From NCBI RefSeq assembly GCF_000515415.1, contig NZ_KI911783.1, positions 2,036,392 to 2,100,391 of the forward strand: a stretch of 64,000 bases of DNA, read 5' to 3'. Below, one piece after another: positions 1 through 8,086 of the stretch. Made by a program: the position numbers and the translations under genes. The notes beneath the pieces were generated by a model. That model saw only the letters and a program-made list of their open reading frames with translations. It did no database searches and was not told the origin of the DNA. Positions within the stretch are counted from its first letter, which is position 1; every line of letters starts with the position of its first letter. This stretch comes from Bradyrhizobium sp. WSM1417 (GTDB lineage: Bacteria; Pseudomonadota; Alphaproteobacteria; Rhizobiales; Xanthobacteraceae).

Positions 1-677
1 ATGACGCCGGCGGCGCCAGCTACCAGAGCGGCGGAGAGGACGTAGCTGCCGAGCGATGCGACCGTGTCGAACACCCCGACGAAGAACGGAACGGCATTGG
101 CAGCGCCGGCGGCGTCGCTGCCATATTGCTGGCGAAAGTGCGTTGCCAGCGCCTCGCGTTGAGGCAGGTACTCAGCGTCTTTCGGCGAACTGACGTGCTG
201 GTACACCTTCTTTACGGCCTCGCGTGCGATGCGGGTGGTCGTGCCGACATCGCGCCGCAACGGTGAGCCGTCGGACATCGTCGTCGGTACGCCGCACTGG
301 CCAAGCACGGCGGCAAGACAGCGGACTGTGTAGGCGCCTCGGCTGAACCCGAAGAGAAAGATCCGGTCGCCCGGCTCCCACATCCGGATGATGGCGGCAT
401 AGCAGTCGATGATGTTGGTGGTGATGCCGAGGCCGGTCGCCTGGCTGGCCACATTGTGCAGCCAGCGGTAGGCGCGCGTGACGAATAGCGCGCCGCCCGG
501 CGGTTGGGAGCCGAGGCCGGCGTCGTAAAAGGCGAGCTGTTCCCGCGGGTCGATCGCTGTGTCGGGGCCACAGCGCGTCGCCCGATACAGCTTGTAGACA
601 TTGGAGCGGTTCTCGTCCGGACGCAGGCCGCCGGCCTGGCCGGTGCCGTCGGAGAAGATCAGGATGTTCTTGGGCAT
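1..677 (-). CDS. DUF2235 family alpha/beta hydrolase (3' end outside window)
   Basis: The start is the ATG at 677-675, 14 bases after the patatin stop, so this is the fourth gene of the CBASS operon. The protein begins MPKNILIFSDGTGQ and carries the nucleophile-elbow-like motif GFSRGAYTVR at about residue 120. Both are hallmarks of DUF2235, a family related to type VI secretion Tle1 phospholipases. About 225 codons are visible and the C-terminus lies beyond base 1. The family is expected to hydrolyse lipids or related esters. Placement beside a patatin effector suggests a second lipase-type effector or accessory, which is inference. It could also be an independent gene at the island edge. Confidence 0.85.
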   Translation of the reverse strand, partial: MPKNILIFSDGTGQAGGLRPDENRSNVYKLYRATRCGPDTAIDPREQLAFYDAGLGSQPPGGALFVTRAYRWLHNVASQATGLGITTNIIDCYAAIIRMWEPGDRIFLFGFSRGAYTVRCLAAVLGQCGVPTTMSDGSPLRRDVGTTTRIAREAVKKVYQHVSSPKDAEYLPQREALATHFRQQYGSDAAGAANAVPFFVGVFDTVASLGSYVLSAALVAGAAGV

Positions 678-691
678 GGCGTCCTCGCCGG

Positions 692-1684
692 TCAGAGTGA
701 ATGGAAGGGAACGAAGGGCTCGGCCTCCCGGTCGAAGAAGTGGCGCCGGAGCTCGGGCAGTTGTTCGCGGGCCTCGGTGAACCCGCGGTTCTTCATCTCG
801 GCGATGCGTTCTGCGTCATCCATCGTGTAGCGGCCGGCGGGCGCGGTTTGGTCGATGCGCCAGATCGCGCGGTGGTCATGGCCGTCGCCGGTAACGATCT
901 TGGCCGTCCCGAGCGCGCTATGCGACTGGCCCGCCATGAACAGGCGCGCGATCGAGGATGCCATCGGAAGCTTGCCCTTCCACCGCGGCGGTGCCTTCAC
1001 GTCGTTGATGGTGCCGATGCTGAGGATCTTCAGCCTGTCCGCCGGCCAGTTCAGCATCCCGACGGCCTCGATCGTCGCGACGCCGATCGGGTTGTTCGCC
1101 CAGACGCCGCCATCGACGAGTTCGATCGCGTCGTCCGTCATGTGGGGCTTGAGGAATGTAGGCGCAGCCGCCGTCGCCATCGCCGCATCCAATGCGCGGG
1201 CGCGGTAGTCGGTCTCGAGTCGCCGGTGATGGGCCGTCTTGTAGATGTACACCCGCTCGAGCATCGGATGCCAAGCCGGGATCACCAGACGGGTGCGGCT
1301 TTCGCCGAGCCGGCGCTCGCCGAGGATGTCGGCCATGGCGTCGTGCAGTGCCTGCGACGAGTATTTGGTCCCAAACCAGTGCATGGCTCCGCGCAGCCGC
1401 TGCCGAACGAAGTTGCCGACCACCCCGTGCTGTTGATCGAAGATCGCCGGTCCCCGCTCCTCATAGAGCTTCAGGATGTCCTTGGCCGACAGCTCGAGGC
1501 CCAAGGCAATCGCGATGATGCCACCGGTCGATGTGCCGGCGATCAGGTCGAAGTACGACCCGATCGGCGAGCTCAGATGATCTTCCAGCTTGGCCAGGAG
1601 GGCCGCGGGAAACACCCCGCGGATGCCGCCGCCATCGATGGACAAGATCTTGTAGCTGGTCGGTTCTTTGCGGGTCTCAGTCAT
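692..1684 (-). CDS. capV: Patatin-like phospholipase, CBASS effector CapV
   Basis: This 330-aa protein has the full patatin signature: oxyanion loop GGGIRG (residues 18-23), nucleophile elbow GTSTGG with Ser52, and DGG with Asp191, the Ser-Asp dyad of the family. In CBASS, CapV is a phospholipase switched on by a cyclic nucleotide; it degrades the inner membrane and kills the infected cell. The start overlaps the upstream E2-like gene by 8 bases, and the CD-NTase gene is one further upstream, so the three form one transcription unit on the minus strand. No transmembrane segment is seen. The activating nucleotide cannot be read from sequence. Confidence 0.92.
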   Translation of the reverse strand: MTETRKEPTSYKILSIDGGGIRGVFPAALLAKLEDHLSSPIGSYFDLIAGTSTGGIIAIALGLELSAKDILKLYEERGPAIFDQQHGVVGNFVRQRLRGAMHWFGTKYSSQALHDAMADILGERRLGESRTRLVIPAWHPMLERVYIYKTAHHRRLETDYRARALDAAMATAAAPTFLKPHMTDDAIELVDGGVWANNPIGVATIEAVGMLNWPADRLKILSIGTINDVKAPPRWKGKLPMASSIARLFMAGQSHSALGTAKIVTGDGHDHRAIWRIDQTAPAGRYTMDDAERIAEMKNRGFTEAREQLPELRRHFFDREAEPFVPFHSL

Positions 1685-2126
1685 TGTTCACCTCATCAGA
1701 TTCGGAAGCCTCAGACGGGTGCATGCCGCCGCCTTTCCATTCACCGGAGCCGAGCCAATCCTCGAAGTAGTGCAGCCACAGCACGGTCCATGGCACGATG
1801 GTCTGGTCGATCCGCTTCCAGCGACGCCATTCGGACGTTCCGGGCAGGTAGAGGCAGAGTCGTGTCGGATTCTTGTAGACGTGGGGCAGATCTCGGCCCT
1901 CGGCGAGTTGGTGGAGATCCGGATCGTCGATGAACGTGTACGGCGAAGTGGCTTTCGTCATCTCGATCCGGACGCGGTAAACGCGACTTAGGGGCGATGG
2001 GGATGCCTCGAAGCGCCAGGTGAATGACGTCGGCCGCAGCACGCCGGTCCCGCAGCTTAACGGGTTGCCCTGCAAATTGATGAACTGCTGCGGTAGCGTC
2101 AGCGCCTTTCGTCCCCCAAATCGCAT
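1677..2126 (-). CDS. E2-like protein of short type II CBASS
   Basis: A 149-aa protein between the CD-NTase (3-base gap) and CapV (8-base overlap). It has a candidate catalytic cysteine in RLCLYLPG (Cys91) and the C-terminal motif SGEWKGGGMHP (about 127-137) seen in stand-alone prokaryotic E2-like proteins. In full type II CBASS, Cap2 (E1-E2) attaches the CD-NTase C-terminus to targets and primes cGAMP-type synthesis. Short type II systems carry only the E2-like part with no E1 or JAB peptidase, as here. Whether it borrows an E1 is unknown; a ThiF protein is encoded about 7 kb away. Family assignment is from motifs and position. Confidence 0.8.
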   Translation of the reverse strand: MRFGGRKALTLPQQFINLQGNPLSCGTGVLRPTSFTWRFEASPSPLSRVYRVRIEMTKATSPYTFIDDPDLHQLAEGRDLPHVYKNPTRLCLYLPGTSEWRRWKRIDQTIVPWTVLWLHYFEDWLGSGEWKGGGMHPSEASESDEVNND

Positions 2127-2129
2127 GGC

Positions 2130-3326
2130 TTACAATCGATCCCCAAAAAAGGTATTGGCGCGCACTGAGGTCGCGCTCGCCGCCGAGCCGATGATCAAGC
2201 CTGCCGGCTTCGTCACGGAGAGCCTGCCGGCGTTGCGCGCGACGCTGACCTGCTCGGTCAGCGAGTCCATCACCATGTTGGCCGGCCTCGATCCGACGAC
2301 ATTGACGAGCAGCCGGCGGAGGGCGTCGAAGCCTTGGGCGGCGGCGAGCTGCTTGACGTCGTTAACTAGCTTCGCGTGCCAATCAAAGAACGCGACGGCT
2401 CGCTCGGGATGCTTGTTCCACTTCTCGCAGAAGTTTTCGCCCGCGGTGGTCTGGTTCCAGAGATACCATTCGGTCCGGCCGCCGACCACCCGCTGCTCGA
2501 TCGTGTTCGGCATCCACTCCAGCACGTCGACAATCAGGGCAAGCTCGTGGTCGTACTCGCGGCTACGAGCGCAGAACTCGTACGCGCGCGAGACCAGCGT
2601 GGTGATGATGATGGAGAGCGGCGCCAAGCCGTCCTTGTCGTCGATGAACTCGATGTCGCGATGGCGCTTCGCGATCTGCACGGTTCGGCGCAGCAGTCCT
2701 TTCAAGCGCTTGTTCTCGGGGAACGGCTCCACCTGCCTTTCGGCCATCGCACTGTCGGCCGCCTTGGCGATCAGTCGGATCCGCGGCTGGATCGCAGCTC
2801 GCCGCTCGATCTTCGTCCGGTAGCCCAGGGGATTCGAGGCCTTCCAATCCTTCAGTGTCTTGTCGGGGACGAGCTCCCCGCCGAGCCGGCATTCGGGGTT
2901 CGGGATCGATGGTGTGATGTCGAGGTGGAATTCGCCGGCGTAGTCGAGCCGCCAGCACCGGGGCATTTCCTTCAGCAGAGGCGCATATTTGCCATTGGCG
3001 CGGAGCCGATCGCCGATCCGCTGCTTCAGCAGCGCCGGCGAGATCGCAACCTCGACATCGGGTACGTGAGCGACCAGATCCACATCGTGCTCCAGGCTTC
3101 CGATGGGCTTCACGGCGGTGCCGATGGCGACCGAACCCTGCAGTCGGATCTCGATGTTGGCCAAGAGCCAGTCGTCGGACCTGGCGAGCCAGGCGCCGAC
3201 GCCTTCATAGCGCTGCTTTGCGAGCTCGCGCTGGGGTTCCGACGGCTCGATGTGCCGGCATGCCTCCTCGATCAGCTCAACCAGTTGCGTCTGGCGCAAC
3301 TGCGCCCGTTCTGCTATGTAATTCAT
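2130..3326 (-). CDS. CD-NTase (SMODS nucleotidyltransferase), CBASS sensor/synthase
   Basis: This 398-aa enzyme shows the polymerase-beta nucleotidyltransferase core: LQGSVAIGTAV with Gly64-Ser65, HDVDLV with Asp81 and Asp83, and the third carboxylate Asp136 in FHLDITPS. CD-NTases make cyclic di- or trinucleotides on phage infection and activate the co-encoded effector, here the patatin. It is the first gene of the operon. The 149-base gap upstream is shared with a divergent sigma-factor operon, so both promoters lie there. The clade and the nucleotide made cannot be assigned by eye. Confidence 0.92.
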   Translation of the reverse strand: MNYIAERAQLRQTQLVELIEEACRHIEPSEPQRELAKQRYEGVGAWLARSDDWLLANIEIRLQGSVAIGTAVKPIGSLEHDVDLVAHVPDVEVAISPALLKQRIGDRLRANGKYAPLLKEMPRCWRLDYAGEFHLDITPSIPNPECRLGGELVPDKTLKDWKASNPLGYRTKIERRAAIQPRIRLIAKAADSAMAERQVEPFPENKRLKGLLRRTVQIAKRHRDIEFIDDKDGLAPLSIIITTLVSRAYEFCARSREYDHELALIVDVLEWMPNTIEQRVVGGRTEWYLWNQTTAGENFCEKWNKHPERAVAFFDWHAKLVNDVKQLAAAQGFDALRRLLVNVVGSRPANMVMDSLTEQVSVARNAGRLSVTKPAGLIIGSAASATSVRANTFFGDRL

Positions 3327-3475
3327 TGTTCCGACACCAGTTTTTCGAGTTACTTGCCCCCGGTTGCCTCTCGAAACCGGTCGCCTCTACAACTGCATGC
3401 CCGCCAGCCGAACCTTTCGGACTCAAAAATCTTTGTCCGAATTGATTTTTTGGCCGGCATAGGAAGCGTGAAGCT

Positions 3476-4105
3476 ATGGACCTCGTTGGCGCGCCTTCTG
3501 CCGAAGCTGCAGCTCCTCCCCCGGATCACCTCACCTATGACGAGGTGGTCTCGGCGCTGGATGGGCTGACCCCGCTCGATCTCGCTCGGCTCGATGCAAT
3601 TGAGCGGCGTCACCTTGAGGGCACGGACTTCGCCGACGGCGACTTGCTTCAAGAGGCTGTGTGCGCCGCGCTGTTCGAGGAGAAGACGTGCCCCCGATCC
3701 ATCCTGTTCATTGCCTTCCTGGCTCAGTCGATGCGGAACATTGCGGGCAGGCGGCGCAAGCGGCTGCAGCATCAGGTGGCACCCGAGGACGCCAGGATGG
3801 ACGACGGCGGCAGGAAGACAGGCGACGGCAAGAGTAAGTCGCCGCTGAAGGATGCGGGGCCGAACCCGGAGCAGGCCATGATCGAAGCGGAGCACGATGG
3901 GCGGGCATCGGAAGTCTGGACGGTGTTGGATGCCAACTATGGCCCGGACGAGGAGATGAGCATGGTGCTGCTGGGCTGGGAAAATGACATGAGGGGCGAG
4001 CAGCTCCGCGATTTTGTGGGCCTCGACCAAGCTCGCTTGGATTACGTGATCAAGAAGATCCGGCGCATCGGTCGCCGGGAATACCCCAGGGGATGGCGGA
4101 TATGA
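3476..4105 (+). CDS. ECF-like sigma-70 family factor
   Basis: A 209-aa protein with a sigma region 2-like helical block (about 30-95: LTPLDLARLDAIERR, GDLLQEA, AFLAQSMRNIA) and a C-terminal helix-turn-helix-like stretch (about 155-205, including GEQLRDFVGLDQARL). The alternating helices match ECF-type sigma factors, although region 4 is divergent. It starts 149 bases from the divergent CD-NTase gene and overlaps the next gene by 4 bases (ATGA). With the coiled-coil and ImmA genes it forms a three-gene operon. It may direct RNA polymerase to its own or the CBASS promoter; that is inference. A non-sigma DNA-binding protein is the alternative. Confidence 0.7.
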   Translation: MDLVGAPSAEAAAPPPDHLTYDEVVSALDGLTPLDLARLDAIERRHLEGTDFADGDLLQEAVCAALFEEKTCPRSILFIAFLAQSMRNIAGRRRKRLQHQVAPEDARMDDGGRKTGDGKSKSPLKDAGPNPEQAMIEAEHDGRASEVWTVLDANYGPDEEMSMVLLGWENDMRGEQLRDFVGLDQARLDYVIKKIRRIGRREYPRGWRI

Positions 4106-4527
4106 GCAGAGATCCAACCGACCTCGAACGGCTGGTAAAAATCGGCAAGGCCATTGACGACAGCATTATCGATGCATCCGAAGCCGACCTTCGTGAAGAT
4201 TTCAAGGAAGCAGGCGATGATTTCGACAAGGCCGCCACGCGCGCCGGCTCGGCTGTGGAGAAGGCGAAGGCGCGCGCGGCTCGGCTTCGCTTTAAGCAAG
4301 CTCAGGACGAGGTGAAGGCGTTTCGCGACCAGCAGAACGTAAAAAGTCTTGATCTTGAAAAGGCGCGCCGACGGCTGGATGGAATGAGGTCGGGTCGTGT
4401 TGCGGACGCCATGATGGCGGCGCGCAAAGGTGGCAAGCTTTCGGAACGAGACGAGGAGGGTCTGCTCAACGATTTAGCCCAGCTACAGGCGCTCGAAAAC
4501 GAGGACAAGGAAGAACGGGAAGAATGA
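4102..4527 (+). CDS. Small charged coiled-coil protein, function unknown
   Basis: About 141 aa, very rich in Ala, Lys, Glu, Asp and Arg. Long helix-forming stretches around residues 30-100 suggest a coiled coil. The start is the ATG of an ATGA overlap with the sigma-factor stop (an in-frame ATG 9 bases upstream is possible), and its stop overlaps the ImmA start in the same way. No known domain is recognised. By position between a sigma factor and a metallopeptidase it could be the partner that sequesters the sigma factor and is cleaved, analogous to an anti-sigma or repressor target of ImmA. That role is inference. Confidence 0.65.
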   Translation: MSRDPTDLERLVKIGKAIDDSIIDASEADLREDFKEAGDDFDKAATRAGSAVEKAKARAARLRFKQAQDEVKAFRDQQNVKSLDLEKARRRLDGMRSGRVADAMMAARKGGKLSERDEEGLLNDLAQLQALENEDKEEREE

Positions 4528-5282
4528 CCCCAGCAGAGCGCCTGCTCGCCGGACTTGGAATCGCCGAGCCCAAAGACATCGATCTCGATGCCATTGCTTG
4601 GACCCAGCGCGCGGTAGTCAACTACAAGCCGATCGACAATTGCGAAGCCACGATCGTGGGATCAAAGCGGCATGCAGTGATCTCGATCAATTGTCTCAGC
4701 ATGCGTCAGCGCCAGAGATTCTCGCTGGGGCATGAGCTTGGGCATTGGCACCACCATCGTGGACAGGTTCTCTTCTGCGGCAAGAACGATGTGTGCAACT
4801 TCAAACACGATGCGCTCAATCCCGAGCGTCACGCCGACGAGTTCGCGTCCGACCTGCTTCTGCCAAATTTCATGGTACTTCCCCGCTTGCGCAAGATGAA
4901 GCGGCTCACGCTATCCGCGTCCAGAGAGTTGGCGGAGGAATTCGACGTCAGCCTCACCGCCACGCTGGTTAAGATGACGGTTTTGAACCATTTTCCCATG
5001 GTCATCGTTTGCCACAATAAGCGGGAGCGGGTGTGGTACAAGGCCGCGCCGATGATTGCACCGTGGTGGCGACCTGTCCGGCAACTGGACGGTCAAACCT
5101 TCGCCGCCGACATGCTGCTCCGGGGTGCTGTCGAGCAGACGTTTCCTCGAAAGAACCCGGCAGACGCTTGGTTCGACTTCAAGGGATGCGATCGGCACAT
5201 GGTGGAGGAGCAGTCGTTCCTGCTGCCGGACGATGAGATCATGACCGTGCTCACGTTGCCGCAGCAGGCGATCGCGCACTAG
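4524..5282 (+). CDS. ImmA/IrrE family metallo-endopeptidase
   Basis: A 252-aa protein with an intact zincin motif HELGH (His70-Glu71-His74) and a downstream ADEFASDLLLP helix whose Glu106 is the usual third zinc ligand. ImmA/IrrE proteases cleave a repressor encoded beside them when a stress signal arrives. In CapH-CapP CBASS systems such a protease releases CBASS transcription after DNA damage. Here no HTH repressor is adjacent; the partners are a sigma-like protein and a coiled-coil protein. The gene is translationally coupled to the latter (ATGA). Family call is secure; the link to CBASS control is inferred from position. Confidence 0.85.
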   Translation: MTPAERLLAGLGIAEPKDIDLDAIAWTQRAVVNYKPIDNCEATIVGSKRHAVISINCLSMRQRQRFSLGHELGHWHHHRGQVLFCGKNDVCNFKHDALNPERHADEFASDLLLPNFMVLPRLRKMKRLTLSASRELAEEFDVSLTATLVKMTVLNHFPMVIVCHNKRERVWYKAAPMIAPWWRPVRQLDGQTFAADMLLRGAVEQTFPRKNPADAWFDFKGCDRHMVEEQSFLLPDDEIMTVLTLPQQAIAH

Positions 5283-5354
5283 TCCACCTGCAACCACACG
5301 CTGCGCGACGACGGCTGTCGTGAGGCCAGCACCGGCTCGGCTCAAGATCGGTCC

Positions 5355-6635
5355 CTAGTCCGACAGAGTGTTTTCGACCTGGTTCGCGGAAGCATCTTGC
5401 GCCCACTCGCCGAGCGCGTTTGCGCGCAGTTCATCCCAAGCTCTGTAGACCTTCTGCAGTTCTTCTACCACGGGACCGAATGACGTCTCGTCCCATATTC
5501 CGATCTGGCGGAAACGCAGCGCCAACTGAACCGACTTCTCGATCCACAGCATCGCCAGCAAAATCGTGCTGTGCCGTGTGCCGTCTTTTTCAATCTGTTC
5601 TTGCGGATTGAGCGGCAGCACGTACTGCAAAAACAATAGGTAAAGCACTATAATAAAGGCCAAGTCGCTGTTGTCATCGGCCCGCCCGAACCGTATCCGC
5701 TGCCGGCCATTCTGGTGGTATCGAAATTCGCCGTTGGCGTTGGAGACAAGTTTCGTCTGAACAAACTGGTTCAAATCGGCGGCTTTGCGCAGTTTCGGGA
5801 ATTTCTTAAACCGAGGGATAGTATTCTTGTTGATCCACAAAGCGAAGCTCTTATTGTCGGTACAATTCGCCAACCAGAAGCTTGTCTGAGCGATTACGGT
5901 TGCCCCCGGCATCTGGAATTCTTTCCAGTCCTGTTTGAGTCGGTAATCGGTGCGCCCCATCATGGCAATGTGGCGATCCGGATCATTGCTCAGGGCGAGA
6001 AGTTCTTCAGGGAAGGGCATTCCTGCAAAGCGCGAAATCAGGCCATCGAAAGAGAGCGACAGAATCCGAATGTTGTTGATTTTGAAGAACATGCCGGCCT
6101 GGCTTGTCCGGAATATCTGATTGTCGAGCCCGCCGAAGCCGAAGCCTTTCGTGCGGTCATTCGGATCTACGCTGATGATTGCGATCCGATCCTTTATTCC
6201 GATGCGCTGGTCGATCCGGAATTTCGGTGCGAACTCCTCTTTGTGAAGCATGTTGTATCCGAGCCAGAGGCCAACGCGCACCTTGTCGAGCCAATCCAGA
6301 AACCAGTAGCACTGCGACACTGCGAGCGATTTTCCTATGAACAAGGATTCGATCGCCTTCTTGGCATGCTTCTCGATCGTCTTTCCGTATTTTTGGTTGC
6401 ATGGTTCGCAAGCCGGGAAATGAAACGTAGATGCCGGCCTTACGACATCGTCACCGGTTATGGGGTCGCTCTCGATCTTGATCTTTCGATGGGGATCTCC
6501 CGTGGCGCGCAGCAGCCACATCGGGATGATGTGCTCGCGCGAACGAGCAGACTTGCCGACGGCCGTGCCGCAGAAGACGCAGTTCGACCAGCCCGGATCG
6601 CCGGCTGTGGTGCCACGCCGACCGGCACGTTTCAT
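5355..6635 (-). CDS. HNH-like zinc-finger protein, probable nuclease
   Basis: A 426-aa protein whose N-terminus has a treble-clef HNH-type arrangement: CVFC (Cys19, Cys22), EHIIP (34-38) and CEPCN (Cys76, Cys79, Asn80). This pattern is shared by HNH endonucleases and related zinc proteins. The remaining 340 residues are not recognised and contain no obvious membrane segment. It converges with the ImmA operon (72-base gap) and has its own upstream region with an inverted repeat and three direct repeats. Its place inside a defence island suggests a nucleic-acid-cleaving defence gene, but no partner gene is evident. Confidence 0.65.
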   Translation of the reverse strand: MKRAGRRGTTAGDPGWSNCVFCGTAVGKSARSREHIIPMWLLRATGDPHRKIKIESDPITGDDVVRPASTFHFPACEPCNQKYGKTIEKHAKKAIESLFIGKSLAVSQCYWFLDWLDKVRVGLWLGYNMLHKEEFAPKFRIDQRIGIKDRIAIISVDPNDRTKGFGFGGLDNQIFRTSQAGMFFKINNIRILSLSFDGLISRFAGMPFPEELLALSNDPDRHIAMMGRTDYRLKQDWKEFQMPGATVIAQTSFWLANCTDNKSFALWINKNTIPRFKKFPKLRKAADLNQFVQTKLVSNANGEFRYHQNGRQRIRFGRADDNSDLAFIIVLYLLFLQYVLPLNPQEQIEKDGTRHSTILLAMLWIEKSVQLALRFRQIGIWDETSFGPVVEELQKVYRAWDELRANALGEWAQDASANQVENTLSD

Positions 6636-6656
6636 GAGGCAAATTTCCTGAAGATA

Positions 6657-6704
6657 CCCCCCTCGGTTTTTTGCGCTCGAAGAAATCGCGGAAAAAACGA
6701 GGGG
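6657..6704. promoter_or_regulatory. Long inverted repeat upstream of the HNH-like gene
   Basis: Left arm CCCCTCGGTTTTTT ends at about 6672. Right arm AAAAAACGAGGGG spans 6692-6704. The arms pair almost perfectly around a loop of about 19 bases. It lies 25 bases upstream of the start at 6635, so an operator or leader hairpin fits better than a terminator. Confidence 0.55.
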
Positions 6705-6737
6705 AAATTCGTGAGCTGGATCAATAGGAAGTTAGAC

Positions 6738-6800
6738 CGAGTCGTTTTCAAAACGAAATCGAGTCGTTCTTAAAGCGGAAATCGAGTCGTTTTCAAAGTG
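6738..6800. repeat. Three direct repeats of about 22 bases
   Basis: The unit CGAGTCGTTTTCAAA recurs starting at 6738, 6760 (variant CGAGTCGTTCTTAAA) and 6783, with a period of 22-23 bases, two helical turns. Copies on the same face of the helix suggest cooperative protein binding upstream of the HNH-like gene. From 6801 to 6938 nothing else is recognised. Confidence 0.7.
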
Positions 6801-6938
6801 TCCGCATATACTTGATCTCATTGGTGGGCCTTCTTGGATACGTATCGAACGTTATGCGTTGCACCAACTCGAGAAGCTAGGGAAATTTTCGAACAGATTA
6901 GGAATGATAGCGCAGGCCTAAAGTTCACCTAATTTCAA

Positions 6939-7364
6939 TTACCGGTTGGAGATGAGCGCAATCTTCTTGCCCACGTGATCTCGCCATAAACCGAGACGTT
7001 TAATTCGATAATCCACCAGTTCATGAGATGTACCGAATATTTTGGCGATAGAGAGGGAATCCTGTTTGGCTTTGACGGCCTTTTCGATAGCTGCTTTCGG
7101 CAGTAGCGTTGCAGAAGCTAAAAAATATGCGTCGTGCTCCTCAGCCTTGTCGTATGTTCTGCCGTAGGCTTCTGCGACTCGGGCAATTTTTGTTAATTTG
7201 TGCCCCAACAAAATGTGCCAATATTCCTCGAGAATTGTAACCCTCTGTCGTTCTTCCTTGTGACTGTCATTTAACAGAACCGCCCAAGTATCTTCCGAAA
7301 TTTCAATTGGCACGCTCATTGCGGACCACTCATCGCATGAGTCTGCAAGAAGCTTACTGATCAA
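6939..7364 (-). CDS. ImmA/IrrE-like protein, EExxH variant
   Basis: A 141-aa protein resembling the core of ImmA/IrrE peptidases. The active-site motif reads LEEYWHILLGH (Glu46-Glu47-xx-His50), so the first zinc-ligand His of HExxH is Glu. A downstream AEEHDAYFLASATLLP helix matches the family's third-ligand segment. It follows the XRE gene by 8 bases, the usual regulator-protease pair. The substituted motif means a modified active site or a non-catalytic sensor; a subfamily with EExxH exists to my knowledge, so it is not necessarily decay. It points away from the ubiquitin-like operon that the XRE protein may control. Confidence 0.75.
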   Translation of the reverse strand: MISKLLADSCDEWSAMSVPIEISEDTWAVLLNDSHKEERQRVTILEEYWHILLGHKLTKIARVAEAYGRTYDKAEEHDAYFLASATLLPKAAIEKAVKAKQDSLSIAKIFGTSHELVDYRIKRLGLWRDHVGKKIALISNR

Positions 7365-7372
7365 TGCCCTAT

Positions 7373-7879
7373 CTAAAAACTTACTTTGCTAAGCTTATGA
7401 ACTTCCACTCCTTCGATTTTTAGCTTTAACGAGTCTAGCGGCTCATCAGCTGCAAGATTTAGATCCTTGCGGAATTTCTCCGCAGTTTTTTCAAGTTCTT
7501 CCTTCGACAAAGCGACGATCTCTTCCTCAGTTGAGGGTTTTCCAAGCTGTACGCTGTCTTTGTTGCCTATAGCATTCCGCCGAATTCCGTCTGCCGCTCG
7601 CAAAAGCGCCCGGACTGTCGACGACTGGACATTTTTGGCCGCGCGAAAATGAACAAAAGCAACGTTATCGAATTTCAGCCCGGCGGCTTCCGCTTTTTCA
7701 CCGAGCCATTCTAAAAGGCGAATTTTCGAATTGTTGTCCGGCAGGCCCTCACCACGCTCAATGCGGGCAAGCGTGGAAAAGCTAATCCCAATCACAGCGG
7801 ATAGCGCACGGATGCTTAGGCCTTCGGCTTCCCGCTTTTTTCTTATTGCATCGACAAGCTTTGTTTCGAACGTCTTCAT
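7373..7879 (-). CDS. XRE-family HTH regulator
   Basis: With the start at ATG 7879 (MKTFETKLVDAIRKKRE) the protein is 168 aa. An HTH of Cro/CI type lies at about residues 13-45 (LSIRALSAVIGISFSTLARIE). The C-terminal half is helical and charged and may bind the ImmA partner. An upstream in-frame start at 7960 exists but adds a non-conserved-looking Cys-rich leader. The gene is divergent from the ubiquitin-like operon with a 207-base gap, so it probably represses that operon and itself, with ImmA relieving repression. The regulatory logic is inferred from known XRE-ImmA pairs. Confidence 0.82.
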   Translation of the reverse strand: MKTFETKLVDAIRKKREAEGLSIRALSAVIGISFSTLARIERGEGLPDNNSKIRLLEWLGEKAEAAGLKFDNVAFVHFRAAKNVQSSTVRALLRAADGIRRNAIGNKDSVQLGKPSTEEEIVALSKEELEKTAEKFRKDLNLAADEPLDSLKLKIEGVEVHKLSKVSF

Positions 7880-8086
7880 ACATCCTCGTGCGAATAACAC
7901 GCTTTGACACCCCCGCCCGGAATCGGGCACATTGTGTGCTGACGGCACAGACTCGCACATTCGTATCGGTAGTTAAAGCCGATTCGGACGGAATGGGTGC
8001 AGCCGTTGCCGCGGAGGACGGCGACGGATCCTTACTGAAGGCCATGTAGGCCAACAGTTTACTTCGTCCAAAGGGGCCTATTGACC

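Noticed and set aside
701..1933. Long + strand frame over the patatin gene
   Set aside because: Antisense to capV and the E2-like gene; Arg/Asp-rich composition of a shadow frame, and the minus-strand genes have complete catalytic motifs.
5715..6773. Long + strand frame over the HNH-like gene
   Set aside because: Fully antisense to a frame with zinc-ligand motifs; no domain recognised.
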